Assembly: GCF_042477335.2 (NCBI RefSeq)
Contig: NC_091247.1
Coordinates: 43,578,501 to 43,642,500 of the forward strand
Length of the DNA stretch: 64,000 nt
Origin: Ovis canadensis
Taxonomy: Eukaryota > Chordata > Mammalia > Artiodactyla > Bovidae
Reading direction: 5' to 3'
The notes beneath the pieces were generated by a model. It ran no database searches. It had not been told where the DNA came from and saw only the letters and a list, made by a program, of their open reading frames with translations. Of this stretch, positions 21,147 through 33,447 are shown piece by piece. Position 1 is the first letter of the stretch, and each line of letters begins with the position of its first letter. A program made the position numbers and the translations under genes.

Positions 21147-22797
21147 ATGCTCAACCATTTTTGTGCCATGGACCTCTTCGACTATCTAGAATAGCCTACA
21201 GAAATCCTTTCTTGGATCCCTTTTTGGAATAATGCTTTTAAATGCATAAGATAAAATGAATGGGATTATAAAGGAAATCAAATACACATAGCAACATGTA
21301 AATTGTGATTTAATAATACACATTTCTTTATTAAAATATTAATTAACCTGATCTAATGGTGAGTTTAATAGCTATAGTAATTTTGAAAAGATAATGAGTG
21401 TTAAAGCAGAGGAACCAGAGATCAAATTGCCAACATCCACTGGATCATCAAAAAAGCAAGAGAATTCCAAAAAAAAAATCTACTTCTGCTTTATTGACTT
21501 CTGCCAAAGACTTTGACTGTGTTGATCACAAGAAACTGTGGAAAATTCTTAAAGAGATGGGAATACCAGACCACCTTACCTGCCTCCTGAGAAATTTGTA
21601 TGCAGGTCAGGAAGCAACAGTTAGAAATGGACATGGAACAACAGACTGGTTCCAAATCGTGAAAGAAGTACATCAAGACTGTGTATTGTCACTCTGCTTA
21701 TTTAACTCATATGCAGAGTACATCATGAGAAATGCTGGGCTGGATGAAGGCACAAACTGGAATAAAGATTGCTGGGAGAAATATCAATAACCTCAGATAT
21801 GCAGATGACACCATCCTTATGGCAGAAAGTGAAAAAGAACTAAAGAGCCTCTTGTTGAAATTGAAAGAGGAGAGTGAAAAAGTTAGCTTAAAGCTCAACC
21901 TTCAGAAAACTAAGATCATGGCATCCAGTCCCATCACTTCATGGGAAATAGATGGGGAAACAATGGCAACAGTGTCAGACTTTATTTTTGGGGGCTCCAA
22001 AATCACTGCAGATGGTGATTACAGCCATGAAATTGAAAGACGCTTACTCCTTGGAAGAAAAGTTATGAACAACCTAGACAGTATATTAAAAAGCAAAGAC
22101 ATTACTTTGTCAACAAAGGTCAGTCTAGTCAAGGCTATGGTTTTTCCAGTAGTCATGTATGGATGTGAGAATTGGACTACAAAGAAAGCTGAGCGCCAAA
22201 GAATTGATGCTTTTGATGTGGTGTTGCAGACTCTTGAAAGTCCCTTGGACTGCAGAGAGATCCAACCAGTCAATCCTAAAGGAAATCAGTCCTGAATATT
22301 CATTGGAAGTACTGATGTTGAAGCTGAAACTCCAATACTTTGGCCACTTGATGCGAAGAGCTGACTCATTTGAAAAGACCCTGATGCTGGAAAAGATTGA
22401 AGGTGGGAGGAGAAGGGGGATGACAGAGGATGAGATGGTTGGATAGCATCATGGACTCAATGGACACAAGTTTGAGTAAACTCTGGGAGTTGGTGATGGA
22501 CAGGGAGGCCTGGCGTGCTGCGGTTCATGGAGTCACAAAGAGTCGGACATGACTGAGCGACTTAACTGAACTGAAGACATATGCAGCAGTTTTTATATGA
22601 TTTGAAAATATCTGAAGTTCCTACTGCTGAAAAAGTCATAGTTCTTGGTGATATTGCTGTATAGGTTGTTTACATTCAAAATGGAATGGAATGCTAAATT
22701 TCAATTATACATTAAGGAAAAGAGATATTTTAACTTTTTCCCACTCATGTTCATGGAGCCCCTGACTTTTTCCCTCAGGCCTCCAGTTTGAGAACCA
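21147..22797. mobile_element. hAT-like DNA transposon remnant split by BovB
   Basis: The left end reads gctcaaccatttttgtgcc with atggacc; the right end reads catggagcccctgac and ccagtttgagaaccactg. These ends are approximate inverted repeats of the hAT nonautonomous type. The interior contains the BovB at 21402-22575. The exact family is unknown to me. Confidence 0.45.
21402..22575 (+). mobile_element. BovB, 5'-truncated RT region
   Basis: It starts at the QRNQRSNC-equivalent of the fingers and reads FDCVDHKKLW, then after a frameshift near 21745 LRYADDTILM to IMASSPITSW and C-terminal remnants; the tail is ctgaactgaa. The frame from 21732 to 22295 is open for 187 codons and keeps YADD. Confidence 0.92.
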
Positions 22798-22822
22798 CTG
22801 CTTTAAGCATATTTTGCCTGCA

Positions 22823-23025
22823 TCAGCTTCCCTGATAGCTCAGTTGGTAAAAGAATCTGCCTGTAATGCAGGAGACCTAGGTTCGATCCCTGGGTTGAGA
22901 AGATCCCCTGGAGGAAGGAAAGGCTACCCACTCCAGTATTCTGGCCTGGAGAATTCCATGGACTGAATAGTCAATGGGGTTGCAAAGAGTCAGACACGAC
23001 TGAGTGACTTTCACTTTCACTTTGC
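22823..23025 (+). mobile_element. Bov-tA SINE
   Basis: Forward head cagcttccctgatagctcag, gttcgatccctgggttgaga, then the BovB-like body ending gactttcactttcac. Perfect 10-bp target duplication tttgcctgca at 22813-22822 and 23026-23035. Confidence 0.94.
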
Positions 23026-23245
23026 TTTGCCTGCACCTGTTGTACATGGTTTTTATCATCCAATTTTCTCCTGTTTCCAACTCCTGTTTGCACAGGAGCT
23101 TCTCTTCCAGGAAGCTTTCTCAGGTTCATCTGAGCAGGTCCCTTCCCTGTGATTCCTTCCCAAGCACCATGAGCTTCTTCCTTCTCATTTTGCCCACAGG
23201 TATAGCATCCTATTTGTGTGTTTTCCCTTTTTAAAAATATTAAAT

Positions 23246-23470
23246 CTGGGACTTCCCTGGTGGTCCGGTAGTTACAAATCCACCTTGCAATGCAGAGGAT
23301 GAAGTTTCCACCCCTGGTCAGGGAACTAAGATCGCACATGACCCAGGGCAGCTGAGCCTGTTTGCTGCAACTAGAGAGTCTGCATAACACAGCAAAGATC
23401 CTGCACGTGCTACAACTAAGATCTGATGCAGCCAAATAAATATAAATAAATGAATAAATATTTTTGAAAA
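23246..23470 (+). mobile_element. CHR SINE, long form
   Basis: Forward head gggacttccctggtggtcc, cccctggtcagggaactaag, then the longer distal body (ctgcaactagagagtctg) and an (aaat)n tail. Target duplication attaaat at 23239-23245 and 23471-23477. Confidence 0.85.
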
Positions 23471-23607
23471 ATTAAATGTAACTTTTTTCCTGATAATATA
23501 AATAATATGGGTTCATTGCAACAATTTTGAACATTACATAAAAGGACAAGGGAGACAATGAAAATCACCCAGACCCCAGTTCTTTGAGAAAGCCACTGCT
23601 CATATTA

Positions 23608-23812
23608 TTTTCGTTTAGTTGCTAAACAATTGTATATGACTCCTTTGCAACTCCAAGGAACACCAGACTCTTCTGTCCATGGGATTTCACAGACAAGAGT
23701 ACTAGAGTGGGTTGCCATTTCCTTCTCCAGGGGATCTTCCCCACCAGGGATAAAATCCTCATCTCCTATAGTAGCAGGCGGATTCTTTACCATCTGAGCC
23801 ACCAGGAAAGCC
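23608..23812 (-). mobile_element. Bov-tA SINE
   Basis: Reversed Bov-tA ending ccatctgagccaccagga. 14-bp target duplication cactgYtcatatta at 23594-23607 and 23813-23826, with one mismatch. Confidence 0.92.
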
Positions 23813-23826
23813 CACTGTTCATATTA

Positions 23827-24751
23827 GGTCAGAATAAATTCTCCTTGATCCCTGTGTGATGTCTTGGTATGTGTTGGTCTCGCCTGCTAGAATGTAGCCC
23901 TACAGGTGGGGGAGGGTGGGAGGGGAAGAAACTTGTTGGTGTTAAAGGTAAAATAAAATCTGAGGGCCCAGAGGTTGAGCATTGAATGGATTTTTTTTTC
24001 TCTCTCCCAAGAGAGCCTGATCTATGGGGGATGAGACTGGAGGAGGGAAAATTTGTCCTTTAAAAGCAAAAATCCTGCTCATTATCTCTTTCCAATATTA
24101 ACTAGCAAATCAGTGCTGGGTTTGTTGGTTGGGCAAATATTGGGCTGTGTGGGGTGCTCACCATGGGCTTTGGTGTCCAGCTGCCTTCTATGGCACTCAG
24201 GTCTATCAGCTGTTGGGTGGCCGTTTCAGGCACCATAATTGGTGTCTGCTCTCCCCTGGGACCTGGAGTATAGGGGATGTTCAGTAAATATCTGCTGAAT
24301 CTTTATTCCCCATTATTCCCTCCATGTTCCACTTTGCGATAATGTTTGAAACCCCTCCTTCATCTCTTTGACACTGCCCACTCCTAGTTCTCTTAAGTAA
24401 CTGACTTCCCTTCTTTTGTCTCTGAGAGACCTCATCAAGTTTTTCTTTACCTCAGTGGTGATTCCATATCATTTTTCATTAATTTGAAAAATGAATGAAA
24501 ATTTGTCAGTGATGTCTGTTTACTCGGTTTTTGTCCTTCATCCCAACTAGAATAACAACTCATTGAGAGCAGAGACAGAGGGCCTCCAGTCACATGTCCA
24601 TCTCCCAGGAAACAATTTGTGGTCTATCACATGTGCCCAGTAAACACTTATTGATGAAACTTAAAATGAAAGATAAAGTAATTTCTCAGACCAAATCCTC
24701 CTTCTCATCATAGGCTAGAAGACTTTCCTGGTAGGTCTGGGTATTTGTGTG
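23827..24751. other. Unassigned with L2-like traces
   Basis: Pieces near 23850-23910, 24260-24300 (gttcagtaaatatctgctga) and 24540-24660 look like L2 3' ends. No coding feature seen. Confidence 0.4.
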
Positions 24752-24763
24752 CATGTCCATTCT

Positions 24764-24942
24764 TTTTTCTTTTTTGGCTGCTGTGGCTCTTCACTGTGGC
24801 ATGAGAAGGCTTCTCTAGTTTCAGCACACAGGCCTAGTTGCCCCACAGCATGTGGGATCTTAGTTCCCTGACCAGGAATCGAACCTGTGTCTCCAGCATT
24901 GGAAGGTGGATTCTTAACCACTGGACTACCAGGGAAGTTCCA
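24764..24942 (-). mobile_element. CHR SINE
   Basis: Reversed CHR: ttttggctgctgtggctctt to ctggactaccagggaagttc. Perfect 12-bp target duplication catgtccattct at 24752-24763 and 24943-24954. Confidence 0.9.
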
Positions 24943-24954
24943 CATGTCCATTCT

Positions 24955-25779
24955 CATTGCAGAAAACCAATCTGCACTAATGTCTGCCTAAGCCCTTCCA
25001 CTTTCCTGGCTCCTCTTCATCTCAGGTGTTTTAATAATTCAGTGCTGGTTTTGTGCTCATGACACATTTTCAGTTCCTGAAATCTGGTTGTGTACTTGAA
25101 GAAATTTAAAGATTCAGAACAAGACTAAAGAAGTGAACGGTGATTACAAAACAATGTTTCATAGTAATTATAAAATTATCTATGGTTCCCGTGGTGGTAT
25201 CAACATTTTACTTCCCTGACAATACATCTACATAATCTATCTGTATGCTAACATTAGATGTCGCTTCTTTGGTACTATAATTTCAGCAAGTTGCACAGAT
25301 GCAAGTTGTGTCCACACCAAGTTGCAGTACTCATTGACTGATGCTGTTGCAGTGATTTTATGTCTCATCATAGCAAAAATACATTTTACACATGATTCTG
25401 AATTCACCTATGCAGGTCTGGCTGCTCACCACTCGCACATCATGGTGCCAACCTATTGACTATCAGTTTTCTGATGCTTGGCCCAACCCAAATGCAAAAG
25501 AGCCACTGTTGACCCACATGGGTTCCTCATTAAATCTGTGTCTATAAAGTGAGGGTATGGAGCACTCTGTACATGTGGGCAGTGGTTGCAGATATTCTAT
25601 TGAGTGTATTTCTAACTGTTAGGTAGGGCTGGGATTTTCTCTCCAACTGTGTAAATGGCAAAGGGTGGATAAAGGGAACTAAGAGTAAGCCAAACTGGCA
25701 CCAGCCAAAGCAGGAACTGTATGAAGAACAGGCCTAACAGGTCGGCCACACCCAATAAACAGAGTGAAAGGAGATTAAA
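24955..25779. other. No feature recognised
   Basis: Unassigned AT-rich sequence leading into the BovB 5' end. The exact junction with BovB is uncertain by about 100 bp. Confidence 0.4.
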
Positions 25780-28700
25780 AGCCAAGATTAGCTAACTGCC
25801 CAGGAGAGCTCCCTAAAGACTCCCACCCACCTACTGTCCCCTAGGAAATCAACACTTGCTTAATTATGAGATGGTGCCTTGAGAACCCCATGAACAGTAT
25901 GAAAAGGCAAAATGATAGGATACCAAAAGAGGGACTCCCCAGGTCAGTAGGTGCCCAGTATGCTACTGGAGGTAGAGAAAGAACTCCAGGAAGAATGAAG
26001 GGATGGAGCCAAAGCTAAAACAATACCCAGTTGTGGATGTGACTGGTGATAGAAGCAAGATCTGATGCTGTAAAGAGCAATATTGCATAGGAACCTGGAA
26101 TGTCAGGTCCATGAATCAAGGCAAATTAGAAGTGGTCAAACAAGAGATGGCAAGGGTGAACGTTGACTTTCTAGGAATCAGCGAACTAAAATGGACTGGA
26201 ATGGGTGAATTTAACTCAGATGACCACTATCTACTACTGCGGGCAGGAATCCCTCAGAAGAAATGGAGTAGCCATCATGGTCAACAAAAGAGTCCGAATG
26301 CAGTATTTGGATGCAATCTCAAAAACAACAGAATGATCTCTGTTCGCCTCCAAGGCAAACCATTCAATATCACAGTTATCCAAGTCTATGCCCCAACCAG
26401 TAACGCTGAAGAAACTGAAGTTGAACGGTTTTATGAAGACCTACAAGATCTTTCAGAACTAACACCCAAAAAAGATGTCCTTTTCATTATAGGGGACTGG
26501 AATGCAAAAGTAGGAAGTCAAGAAACACCTGGAGTAACAGGCAAGTTTGGCCTTGGAATGAGGAATGAAGCAGGGCAAAGACTAATAGAGTTTTGTCAAG
26601 AAAATTCACTGGTCATAGCAAACACCGTCTTCCAACAACACAAGAGAAGACTCTACACATGGACATCACCAGATAGTCAACACCGAAATCAGATTGATTA
26701 TATTCTATGCAGCCAAAGATGGAGAAGCTCTATACAGTCAACAAAAACAAGACTGGGAGCTGACTGTGGCTCAGATCATGAACTCCTTATTGCCAAATTC
26801 AGACTTAAATTGAAGAAAGTAGGGAAAACCACTAGACCATTCAGGTATGACCTAAATCAAATCCCTTATGATTATACAGTGGAAGTGAGAAATAGATTTA
26901 AGGGCCTAGATCTGATAGATACAGTGCCTGATGAACTATGGAATGAGGTTCGTGACACTGTACAGGAGACAGGGATCAAGACCATCCCCATGGAAAAGAA
27001 ATGCAAAAAAGCAAAATGGCTGTCTGGGGAGGCCTTACAAATAGCTGTGAAAAGAAGAGAGGCGAAAAGCAAAGGAGAAAAGGAAAGATATAAGCATCTG
27101 AAGGCAGAATTCCAAAGAATAGCAAGGAGAGATAAGAAAGCCTTCTTCAGCAATCAATGCAAAGAAACAGAGGAAAACAACAGAATGGGAAAGACTAGAG
27201 ATCTCTTCAAGAAAATTAGAGATACCAAGGGAACATTTCATGCAAAGATGGGCTCGATAAAGGACAGAAATGATATGGACCTAACAGAAGCAGAAGATAT
27301 TAAGAGGAGATGGCAAGAATACACAGAAGAACTGTACAAAAAAGATCTGCACGACCAAGATAATCAGGATGATGTGATCACTAATCTAGAGCCAGACATC
27401 TTGGAATGTGAAGTCAAGTGGGCCTTAGAAAGCATCACTACGAACAAAGCTAGTAGAGGTGATGGAATTCCAGTGGAGCTGTTTCAAATCCTGAAAGATG
27501 ATGGTGTGAAAGTGCTGCACTCAATATGCCAGCAAATTTGGAAAATGCAGCAGTGACCACAGGACTGGAAAAGGTCAGTTTTCATTCTATTCCCAAAGAA
27601 AGGCAATGCCAAAGAATGCTCAAACTACTGCACAATTGCACTCATCTCACATGCTAGTAAAGTAATGCTCAAAATTCTCCAAGGCAGGCTTCAGCAATAC
27701 GTGAACCGTGAACTCCCTGATGTTCAAGCTGGTTTTAGAAAAGGCAGAGGCACTAGAGATCAAATTGCCAACATCTGCTGGATCATGGAAAAAGCAAGAG
27801 AGTTCCAGAAAAACATCTATTTCTGCTTTATTGACTATGCCAAAGCCTTTGACTGTGTGGATCACAAGAAACTGTGGAAGATTCTGAAAGAGATGGGAAT
27901 ACCAGACCACCTAACCTGCCTCTTGAGAAACCTGTATGCAGGTCAGGAAGCAACAGTTAGAACTGGACATGGAACAACAGACTGGTTCCAAATAGGAAAA
28001 GGAGTCCATCAGGGCTGTATATTGTCACCCTGCTTATTTAACTTCTATGTAGAGTACATCATGAGAAACACTGGACTGGAAGAAACACAAGCTGGAATCA
28101 AGATTGCCAGGAGAAATATCAATAACCTCAGATATGCAGATGACACCACCCTTATGGCAGAAAGTGAAGAGGAACTAAAAAGCCTCTTAATGAAAGTGAA
28201 AGAGGAGAGCGAAAAAGTTGGCTTAAAGCTCAACATTCAGAAAACGAAGATCATGGCATCTGGTCCCATCACTTCATGGGAAATAGGTGGGGAAACAGTA
28301 GAAACAGTGTCAGACTTTATTTTTGGGGGCTCCAAAATCACTGCAGATGGTGATTGCAGCCATGAAATTTAAAAATGCTTGCTTCTTGGAAGAAAAGTTA
28401 TGACCAACCTAGATAGCATATTCAAAAGCAGAGACATTACTTTGCCGACTAAGGTCCGTCTAGTCAAGGCTATGGTTTTTTCTGTGGTCACGTATGGATA
28501 TAAGAGTTGGACTGTGAAGAAGGCTGAGCGTTGAAGAATTGATGCTTTTGAACTGTGGTGTTGGAGAAGACTCTTGAGAGTCCCTTGGACTGCAAGGAGA
28601 TCCAACCAGTCCATTCTGAAGGAGATCAGCCTTGGGATTTCTTTGGAGGGAATGATGCTGAAGCTGAAGCTCCAGTACTTTGGCCACCTCATGCGAAGAG

Positions 28701-28918
28701 TTGACTCATTGGAAAAGACTTTGATGCTGGGAGGGATTGGGGGCAGGAGAAGGGGACGACCGAGGATGAGATGGCTGGATGGCATCACTGACTCGATGGA
28801 CGTGAGCTGAGTGAAGTCTGGGAGTTGGTGATGGACAGGGAGGCCTGGCGTGCTGTGATTCATGGGGTCGCAAAGAGTCGGACACGACTGAGCGACTGAA
28901 TTGAACTGAACTGAACCA
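25780..28918 (+). mobile_element. Near-full-length BovB (RTE LINE)
   Basis: This is the only copy here with the 5' region (ccttgagaaccccatgaac, then gctactggaggt), the apurinic-type endonuclease, the whole reverse transcriptase and the 3' tail (actgaactgaactgaac). About 3.1 kb is close to the usual BovB length of about 3.2 kb. BovB is known for horizontal transfer between squamates and ruminants and is the driver of Bov-tA/BOV-A2 expansion. The 5' boundary is approximate and no target duplication was found. Confidence 0.88.
26111..28810 (+). pseudogene. BovB endonuclease-reverse transcriptase, inactivated
   Basis: One frame runs from the ATG at 26111 for 481 codons to a TGA at 27554, then continues in the same frame through the RT. 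The endonuclease (residues about 1-240) shows LGISELKW, GDWNAKVG (residues 128-135) and SDHELL (from residue 221). The RT shows AFDCVDHKKLW (Asp codon at 27851), GVHQGCILSPC and YADD at 28133-28144. Lesions are a TGA in place of Trp (27554), a TAA in place of Lys (28370), a TGA in place of Arg in a former CpG codon (near 28532), a frameshift near 28806, and a frameshifted island of about 25 codons near 26227-26302 within the endonuclease. A further TGA just upstream (about 26063) cuts the extended N-terminus. It is a dead but recent copy. Confidence 0.9.
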
Positions 28919-28974
28919 GACATAGAGAGAGAAGTAGTCAACTGAAGCAGGATATTCTGGGGTTAAGATGTGGT

Positions 28975-29478
28975 GGGCAATGTAATATTACTCAGCCATA
29001 AAAGTATTTTGAATCAGTTCTAATGAGGTGGATGAAACTGGAGCCTATTGTACAGAGTGAAGTACGTCAGAAAGAGAAACACCAATACAGTATATTAATG
29101 CGCATATGTGGAATTTAGAAAGATGGTAACAATGATCCTATATGCAAGGCAGCAAAAGAGACATAGATGTAAAGAACAGACTTTTCGACTATGTGTTAGA
29201 AGGTGAGGGTGGGAAGATATGAGAGAATAGCCTTGAGACATGTATATTACCATATGTAAAACAGATGACCAATGCAAGTTCGATGGATGAAGCAGGGCAC
29301 TCACAGCCAGTGCTCTGGGACAACCCGGAGGGATGGCGTGGGGAGGGAGACGGGAGGAGGGTTCAGGATGGGTGGATACGTGAACCTGTGGCTGATTCAT
29401 GTTGGTGTATGGCAAAAACCATCACAATATTGTAAAGTTATTATTCTCCAATTAAAAGAAACAATTAATTTTAAAAAA
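28975..29478 (+). mobile_element. Ruminant L1 3' end with target duplication
   Basis: It contains tattactcagccataaaag, aggtggatgaaactggagcc, agagtgaagtacgtcagaaag, then the G-rich ggggagggagacggg block and a terminal A tract. The 10-bp target duplication aagatgtggt lies at 28965-28974 and 29479-29488. It sits about 55 bp after the BovB tail. Confidence 0.92.
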
Positions 29479-29488
29479 AAGATGTGGT

Positions 29489-30004
29489 AGACATGAGGGC
29501 AGAGAGAAGAGATGCTTGAGCAAAGGACACAGAAGAAGACGACAGGGTTGTGGTGCGTGTGGGTTAGACTACACACCATGTTGTTGAGGTCAGCTGACTC
29601 CCATTAGGAGTCCAGCCTGCCAAGAAGGATTACACATGGGTTATCAAGTGGGAATAAAGTGGAAGTATTTGGATACATGGCTTTGGCCTTTCACTAGGAG
29701 TGATCTTAATCGGTGGGTTCATGCTGGGCTCCAGATGATGATCTTGAGAGTATGAGCCAGTCATCACTGACACACCAGGGCTCTCCCATATCATCAACGC
29801 TTTGTTATTCAAGCGTGTTAAATCTCTGTAGTGGCTCGTACAAGTGCTAGCCTCCTTCTCCCTCTTCTCACTTCTCACTTACCTATGATTTCACATCTTA
29901 CAAGGTCTTCAACTAAAAAAAGGTGGGCTAAGAAATTCTGTGAAACCCCAAATAGTTTTACTTCTACACCTGTAAGTGCTGGTTTAAGATTTTTTTCCTG
30001 GGGC
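29489..30004. other. No feature recognised
   Basis: Unassigned sequence between an L1 and a BovB. Confidence 0.4.
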
Positions 30005-31039
30005 GATTAAAAGAGATGGGAATACCATACCATACCACCTGACCTGCCTCTTGAGAAACCTGTATGCAGATCAGGAAGCAACAGCTAGAACTGGACATGG
30101 AACAACAGACTGCTTCCAAATAGGAAAAGGAGTACATCAAGGCTGTATATTGTCACCCTGCTTATTTAACTTCTATGCAGAGTACATCATGAGAAATGCT
30201 GGGCTGGAGGAAGCACAAGCTGGAATCAAGATTGCTGGGAGAAATATCAATAACCTCAGATATGCAGATGACACCACCCTTATGGCAGAAAGTGAAGAGG
30301 AACTAAAAAGCCTCTTGATGAAAGTGAAAGAGGAGAGTGAAAAAGTGGGTTTAAAGCTCAACATTCAGAAAACGAAGATCATGGCATCCGGTCCCATCAC
30401 TTCATGGGAAATAGATGGGGAAACAGTGGAAACAGTGTCAGACTTTATTTTTGGGGCTCCAAAATCATTGCAGATGGTAATTGCAGATGAAATTAAAAGA
30501 CACTTACTGCTTGGAAGGAAAGTTAATACCAACCTAGACAGCATATTAAAAAGCAGAGACATTCCTTTGTCAACAAAGGTCTGTCTAGTCAAGGCTGTGG
30601 TTTTTCCAGTAGTCATGTATGGATGTGAGAGTTGGACTATAAAGAAAGCTGAGTGCCGAAAAATTGATGCTTTTGAACTGTGGTGTTGGAGAAAACTCTT
30701 GAAAGCCTCTTGGACTGCAAGGAGTTCCAACTAGTCCCTCATAAAGGAGATCAGTCCTCGGTGTTCATTGGAAGTACTGATGTTGAAGCTGAAACTCCAA
30801 TACTTTGGCCACCTGATGTGAAGAACTGATTCATTTGAAAAGACCCTGATGCTGGGAAAGAGTGAGGGCAGGAGGAGAAGGGGACGACAGAGGATGAGAT
30901 GGTTGGATGGTATCACTGACTCCATGGACATGGGTTTGGGTAAACTCTGGGAGTTGGTGATGGACAGGGAGGCCTGGCGTGCTGCGATTCATGGGGTCAC
31001 AAAGAATCAGACACGACTGAGCGACTGAACTGAACTGAA
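30005..31039 (+). mobile_element. BovB, 5'-truncated RT region
   Basis: An open frame of 227 codons (30051-30734) reads GVHQGCILSPC, LRYADDTTLM, IMASGPITSW and GCESWTIKKAE. The tail is ctgaactgaat. Near its start a short threefold repeat of ataccat (30021-30037) replaces the single consensus unit. Confidence 0.93.
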
Positions 31040-32424
31040 TAGTATACAATGAAATCTCATAATTTTCTGTACAGTTGGATTTCAATTAGTACTATCTGTG
31101 AAAGCATCATCTGTCATACCATTAGTTATCAAGAATTAACTCTAGCAGAATGAGAAGAATAAAACACAGTTATAGATATAAATAAGAATATATAGGCATG
31201 CATTTAAATTTGATATTCAGGTGAGGTCATTAAAAATAAACAGAAAGATTTATTGTTACCAGACAGTCCTGAGTTATTTTACGATGGGAAAAATTAGAGT
31301 TTTGTCTATTGAAATTCATGAATGCTAAGAAACAAAAAAATAATTTTGTTGAAAGCTAACTATAAGTTATTTTTAATAATACACAGACGTATGGATGTAT
31401 TAGAGTAGAAATCAGAAGTGGAGAATCAGATAGCTCTATCTGCTTAAAGCAGAAGAAAGAAAAGATTTCACTCACTCTTTGCTAACTAGGTACTGTAGAG
31501 AAACCGGGGAATTTAGAGTAGTAACTCTATGATTGAGTGTTTCTAAACTTTGGTCTTCATCAAGCCAAAGTCACTAATCTCCCTCTTGTGTTATACTGGG
31601 CATAGGGAAAAAATGGCTTCAATTTCAAAACCGGGTCACTACAGCAACAGTTTTGAAATCAATTTTTATAGTTTAACGGCCAATTTCCTCACAGTTCACC
31701 AAAATACCAGCTCTTGACCTATTTATTTCTTTCATTTAGATCAAATAAAAGGCTATAAAGAGTTTTGAACCTACTTGTGAATTAAATGAGGGTTCTTTTA
31801 AAAAAATCTTTGATTATTCCATACACCTAAACAAGGTTGCGAGAAATAGCCCTATTTGAACACCACTCATTTATTTTTTGTATAACAGCATAGACATTTA
31901 GAGCTAAAGGGATCTTAGAAATAAACTAGTCTGTGTCAGTCAGGAATATGGATTTTACGATTGACAGAATACGATCTCAAAACATCTTAGGCAAAAAGGA
32001 GAGTGGATTGGAATCAATCTCAGTGTCCCATTTAACTGCAGATCAGGCAATATACATGGGTCTCAGTGACACCTGGTCCAAATGCCACCAGAATGATCTC
32101 TTACATCTGCTTTTCACTGCACGTTAGCACTTCAATTTCACGTGGCAGAACAAGGACTGCCAAGTGGTTGTGAGCCCCATTCTACACACTTTACCCAGAG
32201 ATGGTGAGTCTTTTCACAGTTCCAGTTCAACAACAAAAACAAACAAACAAAACATTTCAAGTGAGCTTTCTGATTGGTCCAGCTTCGGTCAGGTGTCCCT
32301 GCGAACTAATCAGTGACGGCCAGGGAGGTGAATGAAGTTCTGTAAGAAAATGGACGTCCAACACTTGGAGTATGGGAGAGAAACAGTTCCTGGAAGAAGG
32401 GAAGGAAATGATAGGCAGACACCC
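31040..32424. other. No gene recognised
   Basis: AT-rich unique-looking sequence. 31885-31925 and 31930-32320 have the look of old interspersed repeats that I cannot name. Confidence 0.4.
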
Positions 32425-32520
32425 CCCAAAATCCATTCTGACTCATTTTACAGATATGGAAATTTAGGCTCAGAGAAATTAAGTGGCTTACTCAAGGTCA
32501 CAGCTTGTACTTAAACTTGG
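32425..32520 (-). mobile_element. MIR fragment
   Basis: Reversed MIR core: cattttacagatatggaaat, caaggtcacagcttgtact. Confidence 0.65.
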
Positions 32521-32849
32521 CTCATCTGGCAGTCCATCAAACACTTGCTTCACTCCCCTACACTGCTGCTCATTCTGTTCAAGCTTCTTTTCAAGCTCCT
32601 TCAGCAGGAAAGACAGCAGGCCAGGGTGAAAGAGGGTGGAATTAAGGGTCTTATGTTAAATTTCTTTCCAGTCTTTTGCTTAAGTTCTAACTTTACCAGT
32701 CTTTCTGTTGTCTAGTTTTGCTTTATTTTCTTGGTGGGGGAATGGACACTTGAAGCAGGAATCCCCCTTCTACCCTTGTCAGTCTCAGGGGGTTTCAGCC
32801 AAGCTGAAGTTACATAATTATCACCATAACAGCCTACACTGGAGAGAGG
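32521..32849. other. No feature recognised
   Basis: Short unassigned stretch. Confidence 0.35.
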
Positions 32850-32917
32850 ACTCACAATGTGCCAGTGACTGTGCTTTTGATACATTCTCTCATTTAAGTC
32901 TCCTAACAGCCCTGTGA

Positions 32918-33183
32918 TGGCACCCCACTCCAGTACTCTTGCCTGGAAATCCCATGGACGGAGGAGCCTGGTAGGCTACAGTCCATGTGGTCACTAAGAG
33001 TCAGGCATGACTGAGCAACTTCACTTTCACTTTTCACTTTCATGCATTGGAGAAGGAAATGGCAACCCACTCCAGTATTCTTGCCTGGAGAATCGCAGGG
33101 ACAGAGGAGCCTAATGGGCTGCCGTCTATGGGGTTGCTCAGAGTCGGACACGACTGAAGCGACTTAGCAGCAGCAGCAGCAGC
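32918..33183 (+). mobile_element. BOV-A2 SINE in MIR
   Basis: Forward two-monomer BOV-A2 with a (cag)n tail. Perfect 13-bp target duplication aacagccctgtga at 32905-32917 and 33184-33196. Confidence 0.95.
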
Positions 33184-33227
33184 AACAGCCCTGTGAGCCC
33201 TGCATTAATATCATCATCATCCTATTT

Positions 33228-33447
33228 GGGGGCTTTCCAGGTGGCGCTAGTGGTAAGAACCTCACTGTCAGTGCAGGAGATCTAAGAAACTCGGGTTTCA
33301 TCCCTGGGTGGGGAAGATCCCCTGGAGGAAGATACGGCAACCCACTCCAGTATTCTTGCCCTGGAGAATCCCATGGACAGAGGAACCTGGTGGGCTACAG
33401 CCCACAGGGTTGCAAAGAGGCATGACAGAAGAGACTTACACACATGT
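33228..33447 (+). mobile_element. Bov-tA SINE in MIR
   Basis: Forward head gggctttccaggtggcgcta. Target duplication atccYattt at 33219-33227 and 33448-33456, with one mismatch. Confidence 0.9.

Noticed and set aside
33169-33187. cag repeats resembling trinucleotide microsatellites (also at 41626 and 50720)
   Set aside because: They are the normal tails of BOV-A2 SINEs.
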